The notes: generated from the sequence alone by a model not told the origin. 64,000 nt of DNA from Synechococcales cyanobacterium C42_A2020_086 (GCA_015272325.1 JACYLU010000035.1:62001-126000); one strand, 5' to 3'. Shown: positions 26,288-35,588, numbered from the stretch's first letter. Made by a program: numbers and translations.

Positions 26288-27049
26288 ATGGTTAGTTCTG
26301 ATCTGAATTTTGGTTCTGCACCTTCTGCACCAACCGCCCATTCGGGAATTATCGCCTACCCTCATCTTGAGGCGGCAATTGTTGCCCGTGGCGTCAGTAT
26401 GGTGTTCAGTTCGCGAACGGTTTCTTTTCAAGCCCTGAGTGAGATCAACCTGGAGGTGCGACCTGGGCATCTGCATTTGCTGATGGGACCCGCCGGCGCC
26501 GGAAAGACTACGCTGCTCCTGATTTTGGCAGGCTTACTGACACCCACGGCAGGGCGTGTTTATCTACTGGGGCAGGATATGATGGCGCTGTCGCAGTCAC
26601 AGCGGGCGCAGTTTCGTCTGGCTCATCTGGGCATTGTCTTTCAGGACCATAACCTGCTGCGCAGCCTCACGGCTCTGGAAAATGTGAAATTGCTGCTGAC
26701 GCTCAAAGGGGTACCCGAGCAGGAAGCTGAAAAGCAGGCATTGGCGCTGCTGGAGGCACTGGGGCTAGGCGCACAAGCCCATACTCGGCCTCGGCTGCTC
26801 TCGGTGGGGCAACAGCAGCGGGTCGCAGTGGCGCGGGCCCTAGCAGGCAATCCGCCGCTGATCATGGCCGATGAACCTACCTCTGCTCTGGATTCGGAAA
26901 ATGGCCGTATTGTCGCGGAACTGCTGCATCAGCGGTCGCGGCAGGGCAGTACAGTGCTGATGGCAACCCACGACGCTCGAATTTTATCCTTTGCCGATGA
27001 TGTCACTTACTTGGAGGACGGAGTGATTGTGCCGTCGGGAATGTCATGA
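26288..27049 (+). CDS. ABC transporter ATP-binding protein, DevA/LolD-like
   Basis: The protein has 253 residues. The ATPase core is complete: Walker A GPAGAGKTT, Q-loop VFQDHNLLRSLT, signature LSVGQQQRVAVARAL, Walker B PLIMADEPTSALD and the H-loop MATHDARIL. The similarity is to DevA/MacB/LolD-type exporters, which work with MacB-like permeases (DevC) and an adaptor (DevB). None of those is present within the window on either side, so the partner permease is encoded elsewhere. It overlaps the next small gene by 4 bases (ATGA), suggesting coupled translation. An N-terminal extension of about 35 residues, Ser/Pro-rich, precedes the fold. Confidence 0.9.
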   Translation: MVSSDLNFGSAPSAPTAHSGIIAYPHLEAAIVARGVSMVFSSRTVSFQALSEINLEVRPGHLHLLMGPAGAGKTTLLLILAGLLTPTAGRVYLLGQDMMALSQSQRAQFRLAHLGIVFQDHNLLRSLTALENVKLLLTLKGVPEQEAEKQALALLEALGLGAQAHTRPRLLSVGQQQRVAVARALAGNPPLIMADEPTSALDSENGRIVAELLHQRSRQGSTVLMATHDARILSFADDVTYLEDGVIVPSGMS

Positions 27050-27261
27050 GCCTGGATAGAACGGAACTGAAGCAATTGCTCGAACGCGTCATTTTTGACG
27101 ATGAGCGACCGGAAGACTGGGTGCAAGATATTTGGGGATTAAGCCCAACCCTAGGAGAAACCGCCGCCAAACTTCTAGAGGTCTTCGATGCCCTGATTGA
27201 GTGCGGCTCGGAGGAAAAACTGGAAAACTTGCTGCATGGGCTGTATCGCGACTTGACTTAA
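27046..27261 (+). CDS. Small acidic protein translationally coupled to the ABC ATPase
   Basis: The protein has 71 residues: acidic, helical, Leu-rich (LKQLLERVIFDDERPEDWVQ, then LLEVFDALIECGSEEK). Its ATG overlaps the stop of the ATPase gene (ATGA at 27046-27049), so the two are very likely co-translated. The aldolase gene follows after 24 bases on the same strand. No family recognised; it could be an accessory to the ATPase. Confidence 0.75.
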   Translation: MSLDRTELKQLLERVIFDDERPEDWVQDIWGLSPTLGETAAKLLEVFDALIECGSEEKLENLLHGLYRDLT

Positions 27262-27285
27262 CCGGCTGAATACTCTGGAGATTCT

Positions 27286-28179
27286 ATGCTGACCTCAACG
27301 CGGGAACTGTTGGAAACCGCACGCCGCCATATCTATGCCATCGGTGCGTTTAATGTTTACAACCTAGAAGGGGTACGGGCGGTGATTGGGGCGGCCGAAG
27401 CCAACCGCAGTCCGGCGATGCTGCAGATCCACCCGAGTTCGCTGAAGTATGGCGGCACACCCTTGGTAGCCCTGTGTTTAGAAGCAGCAGCAGCGTCTGC
27501 AATGCCGATTTCCGTGCATCTGGACCACAGTACCTCAGCAGAGGCGATCCGCTTGGCGCTAGAGGCAGGCATGAATTCGATTATGGCGGATGGCTCCCAC
27601 CTGCCCTATGAAGAGAATCTCTCCTACACGCGGCAAATGACCCAGTTGGCACATCGCTATGGTGCGGTGGTCGAAGCAGAGATTGGGCGGATCAGCGGCA
27701 CCGAAGATGGGCTGTCAATTTCTGAAAAAGAAGCGAAGATGACCGATCCAGTGCAGGCTGGGGAGTTTGTGCAGGCGACACAGGTGGATGCCCTAGCGGT
27801 GACAATCGGCAATGTTCATGGGGAATACCGCAGCGAGCCGCGCCTCGATTTTGAGCGGCTAATCCGAATTCGCCAAACTGTAGGTCCGGATGTGCTGCTG
27901 GTGCTGCATGGTGCCTCGGGGCTGCCTGCCGGAATGATCAGCCGCTCGATCGAGCTGGGCGTCTGCAAATTTAATGTCAATACCGAGGTGCGGCAAGCCT
28001 ACATGACGATGCTGCGCTCAGACGCCTGCGCGGCCGAGAAGGCAGATTTGGTGCCCTGCATGGAATCAGCTGTGTCGGCGATGCAGCGCGTAGTGACGGA
28101 AAAGATGCAGCTATTCGGCTCGGTGCAGAAAGCCCATCTGCACCAAACCCCTTACGCCATGATGCTGAGCCATCGCTAG
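27286..28179 (+). CDS. Class II aldolase (fructose/tagatose-bisphosphate aldolase-like)
   Basis: The protein has 297 residues. The fold of zinc class II aldolases is clear: IGAFNVYNLEGVRAVIGAAE, ISVHLDHSTS with the catalytic Asp and zinc His, EAEIGRISGTEDG, VTIGNVHGEY with a zinc His, VLHGASGLP with a zinc His, and FNVNTEVRQAYM. It is shorter than the approximately 359-residue Calvin-cycle FbaA of cyanobacteria and closer to GatY/KbaY or IolJ-like enzymes. The sugar phosphate cannot be assigned. It lies downstream of the ABC ATPase pair and may share its transcript. Confidence 0.85.
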   Translation: MLTSTRELLETARRHIYAIGAFNVYNLEGVRAVIGAAEANRSPAMLQIHPSSLKYGGTPLVALCLEAAAASAMPISVHLDHSTSAEAIRLALEAGMNSIMADGSHLPYEENLSYTRQMTQLAHRYGAVVEAEIGRISGTEDGLSISEKEAKMTDPVQAGEFVQATQVDALAVTIGNVHGEYRSEPRLDFERLIRIRQTVGPDVLLVLHGASGLPAGMISRSIELGVCKFNVNTEVRQAYMTMLRSDACAAEKADLVPCMESAVSAMQRVVTEKMQLFGSVQKAHLHQTPYAMMLSHR

Positions 28180-28241
28180 TACACCTCTCCGGGTCTGCCC
28201 TATCCTGATGTATAGTCTTCTGAATCTAGGGCTACCTACAC

Positions 28242-30851
28242 ATGGTGAATGTTTATTTCGATGAAAATGGCAGAAAGTCGTTTGAGTTACCGGGAGCAAA
28301 ACCGCATTACAATCCCGACCGTCCCGGACAGGTAGAGCACATTGCCCTCGATCTCGCCCTAGACATCCCATCCCGGAGCTACTGCGGTACCTGCACAATC
28401 CGCCTCAATCCGATCCGCGATGGCGTGGAGCGCCTGACGCTGGATGCTGTCCATCTCCATATCGATGGCGTCAGGATTGCCGAGCAAGAGCAGCCCTTTG
28501 ACTATGACGGCGAGCAGCTCCAGATTCGCCTACAGCAGCCCACCACCGCCGGAACGCCAATTCAGCTCGTGATTGCCTACCATGTGGAGCAGCCACAGCG
28601 TGGACTGTACTTTATTGCCCCCACGCCCGACTATCCCCACAAACCCGTGCAGGTCTGGACCCAAGGCGAAGACGAAGACTCGCGCTACTGGTTTCCCTGC
28701 TTCGACTATCCGGGGCAGCTCGCTACTTCCGAGATTCGGGTGCGGGTGCCGCGTCCCTATTTAGCCATTTCAAACGGAGAGCTGATCGCCACCGAAGACG
28801 ACGGCGATGCTAAGATCTACCACTGGCTGCAAAGGCAGGTGCATCCTACCTATTTGATGACCCTAGCAGTGGGGGACTTTGCGGAACTGCGCGATGAATG
28901 GCAGGGCAAACCCGTCACCTACTACGTCGAGAAAGGGCGAGAAGCCGACGCCCGTCGCACGATGGGCAAAACGCCGCAGATGATTGAGTTTTTTAGCGAG
29001 ATCTACGGCTATCCCTACCCCTATCCCAAATACGCCCAGGTCTGCGTTGAGGATTTTATCTTCGGCGGCATGGAGAACACCTCGACCACGCTGCTCACCA
29101 ACCGCTGCTTGCTCGATGAACGCGCCGCCCTCGACAACCGCAGCGCCGAAAGCCTCGTTGCCCACGAGCTGGCCCACCAGTGGTTCGGGGATTTAGTGGT
29201 GATTAAGCACTGGTCCCACGCCTGGATTAAAGAAGGCATGGCCTCCTACGCCGAGGTGCTATGGGTGAATCATGCGTATGGCGCGCAGGACGCCACCTAC
29301 TACCGCCTCAACGAAGCCCGTAATTACCTTACCGAAGACAGCTCTCGCTATCGTCGCCCGATTGTCACCCATATCTACCGGGAAGCGATTGAGCTTTACG
29401 ACCGCCATCTCTACGAAAAAGGAGCCTGCGTCTATCACATGATCCGGGCAGAGCTAGGGGACGAGCTGTTTTTCAAGACCATTCGTACCTTCGTGCAGGA
29501 CAACGCTCACCGCACCGTGGAAACCGTCGACTTGCTGCGCGCGATCGAAAAAGCTACGGGACGCAATTTGCAGTTTTTGTTTGATCAGTATGTCTTCCGG
29601 GGCGGCCATCCCGATTACAAAGTGGCCTACTCCTGGGACGGCGATAGCAAGCTGGCCAAGTTGACGGTCACCCAAACCCAGGCAACACCCGGCGATACGA
29701 GCAGCAGCAGTGGTTTGTTTGATCTGAAAATCCCCATTGGTTTTGGCTATAGCGGTGAGCCATCGGGCGCAGAGCAGCCAATCTTCACCGTACGTGTCCA
29801 CGAGTATGAGCAAAGCTTCTACTTTCCCCTGCCCGAGAAGCCGCAATATGTCCGCTTTGATGTCGGCAATCACTATTTAAAGACCGTAACGCTGGAGTAT
29901 CCGCTGGCAGAGCTAAAGGCGCAGCTTCAGTACGACCCGGACCCGATCGCCCGGATTTACGCCGCCGCAGCCCTGGCCAAGAAAGGCGGACTTGAGGCGG
30001 TCAAAGCTCTGGAGACGGCACTGCAAACCGATCCGTTTTGGGGCGTGCGGGCAGAGGTAGCTGAGCAGCTCGCAACGGTAAAACTGGATCAGGCGGTAGC
30101 AGCACTGCTACGGGGTCTAAACGATCCAGAAGCCCGAGTGCGTCGTGCTGTTGTCAACGCTTTGGGCGGCATTAAAACCGAATCTAGCTACAATGCACTG
30201 CGGGCAATTGCAGCCAGCGGCGATGCCAGCTATTACGTTGAAGCCGCCGCTCTGGAAGGACTAGGAGCAGTTGCGGCTAATTTTACCGCTCAGACCGAAA
30301 CTGAGGTGCTGGAGCTGTTTCGCTCGGTGCTAGCGGAGCGAGCCGGCTGGAACGAAACCGTGCGTGGCGGTGCCATCAGCGGCCTGAGCAAGCTCAAAAC
30401 TTCGGAGGCGGCACTGAATCTGATTCTCAACTACACCGTGGCAGGTACCCCTCAAGCGCTGCGGTTGGCGGCAATCCGAGCCTTGGGCGCAATTTCGACT
30501 GGGCAGAGCAACGGCAATCTGGAACGAATTCTGAATCGGCTGTCTGAGCTGGCGCGAGAGTCGTTCTTTTTGACCCAGGTTTCTACCGTGGCAGCACTGG
30601 GGCAAATGGAAACGGTGAAGGCAATCGGCATCTTGCAGGCGCTGGCGGATCAAACCCCCGATGGGCGAGTGCGCCGTATGGCAGAAGAAGCGGTGCAGCG
30701 AGTCCAGAAAGCCGTGAAGCAAGATCAGGCAGTGCAGAAACTTCAAGAGGAGTTAGAGCAACTTAAGAAAGATAACCAAGAGTTGCGCAGCCGGCTAGAA
30801 AATTTAGAGGCCAAGGCAGAAGCTAAGGAGGTACACTCTGCCAAATCATAG
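28242..30851 (+). CDS. M1 family aminopeptidase with C-terminal HEAT repeats and coiled coil
   Basis: The protein has 869 residues. It is a zinc metallopeptidase related to PepN. Catalytic residues are visible: exopeptidase motif FGGMENTS, HExxH as His308-Glu309-Leu-Ala-His312 and the third zinc ligand Glu331 in KEGMA (the family norm is NEG). The N-terminal part includes the saddle domain (residues 1-200). From about residue 560 the sequence becomes HEAT-like helical pairs (IARIYAAAALAKKGGLEAV, RVRRAVVNALGGIKT), used as scaffold or peptide-binding arcs. Residues 820-860 are a charged coiled coil (LEQLKKDNQELRSRLENLE). It presumably trims peptides in the cytoplasm. It follows the aldolase gene by 62 bases. 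Confidence 0.9.
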   Translation: MVNVYFDENGRKSFELPGAKPHYNPDRPGQVEHIALDLALDIPSRSYCGTCTIRLNPIRDGVERLTLDAVHLHIDGVRIAEQEQPFDYDGEQLQIRLQQPTTAGTPIQLVIAYHVEQPQRGLYFIAPTPDYPHKPVQVWTQGEDEDSRYWFPCFDYPGQLATSEIRVRVPRPYLAISNGELIATEDDGDAKIYHWLQRQVHPTYLMTLAVGDFAELRDEWQGKPVTYYVEKGREADARRTMGKTPQMIEFFSEIYGYPYPYPKYAQVCVEDFIFGGMENTSTTLLTNRCLLDERAALDNRSAESLVAHELAHQWFGDLVVIKHWSHAWIKEGMASYAEVLWVNHAYGAQDATYYRLNEARNYLTEDSSRYRRPIVTHIYREAIELYDRHLYEKGACVYHMIRAELGDELFFKTIRTFVQDNAHRTVETVDLLRAIEKATGRNLQFLFDQYVFRGGHPDYKVAYSWDGDSKLAKLTVTQTQATPGDTSSSSGLFDLKIPIGFGYSGEPSGAEQPIFTVRVHEYEQSFYFPLPEKPQYVRFDVGNHYLKTVTLEYPLAELKAQLQYDPDPIARIYAAAALAKKGGLEAVKALETALQTDPFWGVRAEVAEQLATVKLDQAVAALLRGLNDPEARVRRAVVNALGGIKTESSYNALRAIAASGDASYYVEAAALEGLGAVAANFTAQTETEVLELFRSVLAERAGWNETVRGGAISGLSKLKTSEAALNLILNYTVAGTPQALRLAAIRALGAISTGQSNGNLERILNRLSELARESFFLTQVSTVAALGQMETVKAIGILQALADQTPDGRVRRMAEEAVQRVQKAVKQDQAVQKLQEELEQLKKDNQELRSRLENLEAKAEAKEVHSAKS

Positions 30852-31623
30852 CCGCAGGTTATCGATTTTGCCAGTGCTGCCCGAGGAGGCTACTGTTTTG
30901 GCTGCAAGTTCAGCTCTCTTCATCCCAAGTTCAGCTCAATTGGCAGTTCGAGAATCGGAGCTAGGGTCGGCAGTCTGCGTAGACCGTTAGCCTGCTGCCT
31001 GGGCTACTTCCAAAGACCATGACGCGGGCTAGCAGTCTGACTGGTTCTAAAAGAACCTAAAAGAAAAGACCGACTCATCCCAGAGCCAGTCCATGATCTA
31101 CTAACTATGTCGTTTTCTCAATTGGAAAAAACCCAAACTGCGCGTTCCCAACCGGCAGTGAGTCTAAGAATAGCTACAAAACCGTACTACTCTTTTCCAG
31201 AGAACATCGTAACAAGAGACGCCATTTTTTTGTTATGAAACTTCACGCGACTTCTCTGAAAATCTATAGTTTTGCTTAATCAGCGAGCTTTACTTCACAG
31301 AGTATTAATCGGCAAGCCGCCCTAGGGCAAGTTGAAACAAGGACTGGAAACCCTAGACAACTTTGTTTTCTAATTTTTCTAAAATTAGACACTTTTGCAG
31401 CTCGGCTCCCGTCTGAAAGGGCAAGGGTCCTTGCTGAAGATTTGGAGATGAGCGCCTAGCGGCAACCCCTCTCTCCTTTGCTGGCAGACTGATTCGATGG
31501 CACGTGTGCGGCTCAATTTCACCGCCTTCCTCGGAGGACAAACAAGGAAGCCATTCGATTGGGTCAGTTTGGCGACGGACCGTCACTCAGTCTTCATGAT
31601 GTCCAAAAGAACAGGATCTTGTT
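30852..31623. other. Long spacer upstream of the COP23 gene
   Basis: No gene recognised. The direct repeat CAAGTTCAGCTC occurs twice near 30904 and 30926, and a short hairpin GGTTCT-AAA-AGAACC lies at 31043-31057 without a T run. The 3' part probably holds the COP23 promoter. Confidence 0.5.
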
Positions 31624-32367
31624 ATGTCATCAACTTCACCATTATCTGTTGTGTCCAATGTTTGTCAGGGTATGGCGTCGGTGCTGCTGGCTAGTGGTAT
31701 CGCCTTGCTGCCCATGGATGCCGTACTGTCTCAAACGCGATCTGGGTCGTCCAACCCTGCTCCCGTCGTTGTTGGGTCTGAGTCCAGTTCTCCAAATTTG
31801 AACGAAGTTCGCTTTAGCTGTCAGGTGGTGAATGGTCAGTACATCGTTATGTACAATCCCCAGAGCCAGCCAGGACGGTTTTATCCATGGGCATCCCCCA
31901 CTGCACTGGGAGGAGGCTGGAGTCCCGAGCGCCGCTGTAATGAAATCAGCCGTCGCCTGGAGTTTTATCGCCCTGATGGATTGGTGGAACTGCGAACAGG
32001 CGTAGAGAACGGTTACAACACCGTTTGCGTGACCACCGAAACAGTTCCAGCCTGCCGAATTGTGCTGACGGTGCCACCGGGACAAGACCCAGTCGCAATT
32101 CGGGATCGGGTGTTCAACAATTTGTTGGTGGCCGATAGCGGGCAGCAGACAACAGCTGTAACCGCATTTTCTGGTAATGATCGCAATATTCTCAATCAAA
32201 TTGGGCAAGTTCTGGGAATTAATTTGCCCTCGTCCGGACAGCAACGCAGTCCCAGCGGCATTGACCTGCGTCCGTTCCTGGATCCGGCCGATGGGGGAAC
32301 CGGGACCCAATTGCAGGGGGGAACACCTGTTCAGTCACCGCGATTGAATCCAGATAGTTTCCGTTAG
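31624..32367 (+). CDS. COP23 domain protein
   Basis: The protein has 247 residues. A signal peptide (hydrophobic about residues 15-32, then AVLSQ) precedes the COP23 domain: VRFSCQVVNGQYIVMYNP, ERRCNEISRRLEFYRPDG, YNTVCVTTETVPACRIVLTV, NNLLV, followed by a low-complexity tail. Four cysteines in the domain could form two disulfides. COP23 was named for a circadian-oscillating protein of Cyanothece; most genomes hold several copies and the function is unknown. The start ATG at 31624 has no strong Shine-Dalgarno. Confidence 0.85.
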   Translation: MSSTSPLSVVSNVCQGMASVLLASGIALLPMDAVLSQTRSGSSNPAPVVVGSESSSPNLNEVRFSCQVVNGQYIVMYNPQSQPGRFYPWASPTALGGGWSPERRCNEISRRLEFYRPDGLVELRTGVENGYNTVCVTTETVPACRIVLTVPPGQDPVAIRDRVFNNLLVADSGQQTTAVTAFSGNDRNILNQIGQVLGINLPSSGQQRSPSGIDLRPFLDPADGGTGTQLQGGTPVQSPRLNPDSFR

Positions 32368-32605
32368 AGACGCTAGTCTGGAATCACTTTAGTCCCATAG
32401 CGCTTCCCAACGCTTTTGCTAGCGTGCCAATGCATCATGCCCAGCTTGTTTGAGCCATTGCTAAGCGAGCTGGGTATTGTTGTGATTCAGAGTTGTTCTT
32501 AGTTCTAGAACGAGCAACTTATGTATCATTTGCTACAGTTTTATTTCTTCTAAACATTTGCTCCGAATCTCGGTACAATGAAATGCTGCCAGTACATCAG
32601 AATTC

Positions 32606-33673
32606 ATGACTTTCTCTTCTGCATCTGCTTCACTTGAATCCCTTCAAGCAGAGATCAATGAATTGCTGCACCAGCTTCCAACAATGAAGCACGGAGCGTT
32701 GATCCAGCAGGCATTAACGACTCTGGTGCGAATGGCAGAGGTAGAGGGCGACCGCCTAGACTGGAAAATTCTGAGTGCTTCGCTGCAAGATATGGAGCGA
32801 GCTTTCCGGACGTTTTATCCCTATCGCCACATCCGCAAAATCTCGATCTTTGGCTCGGCTCGTATTCGCTCCGGCACGCCCGAGTATCAGATGGCTGTTG
32901 ATTTTGCTCGCTGTGTGACGCAGCAAGGCTTTATGGTGATTACCGGGGCCGGACCAGGCATCATGCAGGCAGGCAACGAGGGAGCAGGGGCAGAAAAATC
33001 ATTTGGTTTGAATATTCAGCTACCGTTTGAACAAGGCTCTAATCCCTTTATTGAAGGGGATCCAAAGCTAATCAATTTCAAGTACTTCTTCACGCGCAAG
33101 CTATTCTTCCTGCGAGAAAGCGACGCGCTGGCTTTGTTTCCCGGCGGGTTTGGCACCCAGGACGAAGCCTTTGAGTGCTTGACGCTGATGCAAACTGGCA
33201 AAACAGGACTGCTGCCACTGGTGTTGATTGATCCTCCTGGCAATGATTATTGGCAAGGCTGGGAAACCCATGTGCGCGAGCATCTGCTGAAGCCAGGACT
33301 GATCAGTGCCGACGATCTGCACCTCTATACAATCACCGATCGCGTGGATGTTGCCTGCGAAGCCATTGCCAGCTTTTACCGCGTTTTTCATTCCAGCCGC
33401 TACGTGGGTGACCGCTTGGTGCTGCGGCTCAACACCGAACTCTCGGACGCTGAGGTCGACTATCTCAACGAACAGTTCAGCGATATTTTAGTGCAAGGAC
33501 GGATCGAGAAAACCAAGGCACTGCCCCAAGAAGCGGGGGGTGAAACCGCCCAACTGCCTCGCCTGATCATGCACTTTAACCAGCGCGATTTGGGACGACT
33601 CTATCAAATGATTCGTGTGATCAATCAGCTCGAACAAGACGCTCCCGCCTCGAAACATCCTGAACAGAAATAG
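32606..33673 (+). CDS. LOG family protein (TIGR00730/lysine-decarboxylase-like)
   Basis: The protein has 355 residues. The Rossmann-like domain starts near residue 83 with ISIFGSARIRSGTPEYQMAV, has TGAGPGIMQAGNEGAG, and the LOG hallmark PGGFGTQDE. Members release adenine or cytokinin bases from nucleoside monophosphates. The first 80 residues (helical) and the C-terminal 70 residues exceed the small LOG enzymes and fit the longer TIGR00730 proteins of cyanobacteria. A phosphoribohydrolase role is plausible, not shown. The ABC gene lies 84 bases downstream. Confidence 0.85.
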   Translation: MTFSSASASLESLQAEINELLHQLPTMKHGALIQQALTTLVRMAEVEGDRLDWKILSASLQDMERAFRTFYPYRHIRKISIFGSARIRSGTPEYQMAVDFARCVTQQGFMVITGAGPGIMQAGNEGAGAEKSFGLNIQLPFEQGSNPFIEGDPKLINFKYFFTRKLFFLRESDALALFPGGFGTQDEAFECLTLMQTGKTGLLPLVLIDPPGNDYWQGWETHVREHLLKPGLISADDLHLYTITDRVDVACEAIASFYRVFHSSRYVGDRLVLRLNTELSDAEVDYLNEQFSDILVQGRIEKTKALPQEAGGETAQLPRLIMHFNQRDLGRLYQMIRVINQLEQDAPASKHPEQK

Positions 33674-33757
33674 GGCAACACTCTTCCTCGAGCAGAGGAG
33701 AGAGACACGGTGAATCTGTCAGGATTAAGAATTAATGCAACTAGGGTTCTTTAACCT

Positions 33758-34768
33758 ATGTCGATCATTACCGTCGAGAACCTCAGTAAAGTTTACCCAG
33801 TCGCTGTCAAAGAACCGGGACTACGAGGCACATTGCTGCATTTCTTTCGCCGCACCTATCGTTCTATTGCGGCTGTGCGCTCGGTTTCGTTTCAGATCGA
33901 AGCAGGGGAAGTGGTCGGCTTTCTGGGACCCAATGGTGCCGGTAAAACCACTACCCTCAAAATGCTGACTGGGTTGATCCACCCATCTACGGGTCAGGTC
34001 AGGGTGGCAGGGCATGTGCCGTTTCAGCGAGAAGCCGACTTTCTGCAAAAAATCACCTTGGTCATGGGGCAAAAGCAGCAGCTGATCTGGGATTTGCCTA
34101 CCCTGGACTCCCTGCGGATTAATGCCGCCGTTTACGACATCTCCGATGCCGAATTGCGCCAGCGAGTGGGGGAACTCAGCGAAATGCTGTCGCTCGAGGG
34201 TAAACTAACGCAACCTGTGCGCAAGCTCTCTTTGGGCGAGCGAATGAAGGCAGAACTCTTAGCGGCCCTGCTGCATCGCCCCAAGGTGCTGTTTCTCGAT
34301 GAACCCACGCTGGGGCTAGATGTGAATGCTCAGGTGAGCGTGCGGGAATTCCTCAAGGAATACAATCAGCGCTACGGGGCTACGGTGCTGCTCACCAGCC
34401 ACTACATGGCAGACATCACAGCGCTGTGCCAACGGGTGCTAGTGATCTACGCAGGGCAACTCATGTACGACGGTAGCCTAGAAGGGCTACTCGAACGCTT
34501 TGCACCCTGCCGAGAAGTTACCCTAGAACTCGCGCAAGCCTGCCCTGTAGAGACACTGCAAACCTATGGTGAGCTGAAGGAAGCATCTGGGCGAATGGTG
34601 AGGTTTATTGCCCCTCAAGAAGACTTGACTCAACTGATTGCCCGCCTCTTGGCAGAGTTAGAGGTTGTTGATTTAACCGTAACGGATCCTCCCATTGAGG
34701 AAGTCATCGGGCAGATCTTCCAGATGGGAACAGCGCTCAGCCCTCCAGTCACTCCTGCCTCAGCCTAA
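33758..34768 (+). CDS. ABC transporter ATP-binding protein, ABC-2 type (NatA/CcmA-like)
   Basis: The protein has 336 residues. Walker A GPNGAGKTTTLKMLTG, Q-loop VMGQKQQLIWDLP, signature LSLGERMKAELLAALL, Walker B VLFLDEPTLGLD and HYMADITALC are all present. The N-terminal insertion (LRGTLLHFFRRTYRSIAAVRS) is characteristic of a group that pairs with two ABC-2 permeases (for example viologen or DUF990-type exporters). No permease gene follows here; the next frame is a small unrelated membrane protein. It is therefore an orphan ATPase in this window. Confidence 0.9.
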   Translation: MSIITVENLSKVYPVAVKEPGLRGTLLHFFRRTYRSIAAVRSVSFQIEAGEVVGFLGPNGAGKTTTLKMLTGLIHPSTGQVRVAGHVPFQREADFLQKITLVMGQKQQLIWDLPTLDSLRINAAVYDISDAELRQRVGELSEMLSLEGKLTQPVRKLSLGERMKAELLAALLHRPKVLFLDEPTLGLDVNAQVSVREFLKEYNQRYGATVLLTSHYMADITALCQRVLVIYAGQLMYDGSLEGLLERFAPCREVTLELAQACPVETLQTYGELKEASGRMVRFIAPQEDLTQLIARLLAELEVVDLTVTDPPIEEVIGQIFQMGTALSPPVTPASA

Positions 34769-35030
34769 TGTGCTAGTCTGGTCTCGTGCAACTTTGCTTC
34801 AGATTAGGTTCAAATCAGTTTCAAATTACGGTGGAGACTCCTCTTTCTTTCCGGATGGGTGTCGAGAAGCCCGGTAGATTAAAAGGGAAAACTAATGATA
34901 CCCAAACCATACCCAACTGACGCAACCGGCTTTGTTCCCTGGAGAAGGTGTCCCGTCTGTTCACGTCTGTTCAACGGTTGTAGTCTCAAGTGCCGTTTTG
35001 CGTAAGTGCTGAGAGCAAAGGATAAAGGGA

Positions 35031-35276
35031 ATGCAAGCCAATTTCGCTGTTTTGTATCTGTTCGTTGCCGTCGCTTTTTTCGTGATTCTTCTGGGCGCTT
35101 TCTTGCTGGACCGCTCAACCCCCAAGCAGCATGCGTTGTCCTGGATGATCATTCTGGTGAGTGCCATGTTTTGGGGGTTAGTGTTGCCGCTGGCGATCAC
35201 CGAGCGTAGCCGCAAATTTATCAGACAGCGACAGTTCTCGTCCCAGCAGCGGCAGCCTAGCCGGAATTGGATCTAG
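35031..35276 (+). CDS. Small two-helix membrane protein
   Basis: The protein has 81 residues with two transmembrane helices (LYLFVAVAFFVILLGAFLLD and MIILVSAMFWGLVLPLAI) and a basic, Gln/Arg-rich tail. The start ATG at 35031 follows an AAAGGGA ribosome binding site. Small proteins of this type occur in many cyanobacteria; function unknown. Confidence 0.75.
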   Translation: MQANFAVLYLFVAVAFFVILLGAFLLDRSTPKQHALSWMIILVSAMFWGLVLPLAITERSRKFIRQRQFSSQQRQPSRNWI

Positions 35277-35411
35277 CGCCTCTATCATCAGCCTTGTCGT
35301 CGATCCTACGGATCTTCATCAGAACTTTATCCGGTGTCAGGATATACCTTTGCACAAGTTCAGTAAGCTAAAGGTAGTGGAATTACTGAATGGTTGCTCT
35401 AAGGATCCGCG

Positions 35412-35588
35412 ATGAAGGTTTATTTTAAGAATCTATTACTTGAGCCTAACGGGTTTCAGCCCGCTGCCGAAACTGCTAGCGACGATGCCATTCCAGCCTG
35501 GATCAGCGACATGGGGCTAGAGTGGCTCTACCGGCTGCTCGCTAGGGTCGACGAGGTCTGGAACCCAGGACCAGCTCGCCACAGCTAA
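35412..35588 (+). pseudogene. C-terminal remnant of a WecG/TagA/CpsF-type glycosyltransferase
   Basis: A 58-codon ATG frame. Its second half, IPAWISDMGLEWLYRLLARV, matches the C-terminal signature of WecG/TagA/CpsF N-acetylmannosaminyltransferases (consensus P-x-W-[MI]-x-x-x-G-L-E-W-[LF]-Y-R-L-L). In intact genes this segment is followed by a short basic tail and preceded by about 190 residues, absent here. The first 24 codons (KVYFKNLLLEPNGFQP) do not match and may be a new leader. A 15-bp tandem duplication spans its stop. Alternatively it is a small genuine gene that reuses this helix. Confidence 0.5.

Noticed and set aside
26288-27049. Assignment as devA of a heterocyst glycolipid exporter
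   Set aside because: No devB/devC or heterocyst genes nearby, and the family is used for other exporters too.
30900-30940. Two CAAGTTCAGCTC copies considered as CRISPR-like repeats
   Set aside because: Only two copies, 12 bp, no regular spacers and no cas genes.
31043-31057. A GGTTCT/AGAACC hairpin as a terminator
   Set aside because: It is followed by an A-rich, not T-rich, stretch on the plus strand, and on the minus strand the T run precedes the stem.
31353-31694. Open frames on both strands upstream of the COP23 gene
   Set aside because: Neither looks like a protein; the region is better read as a promoter-containing spacer.
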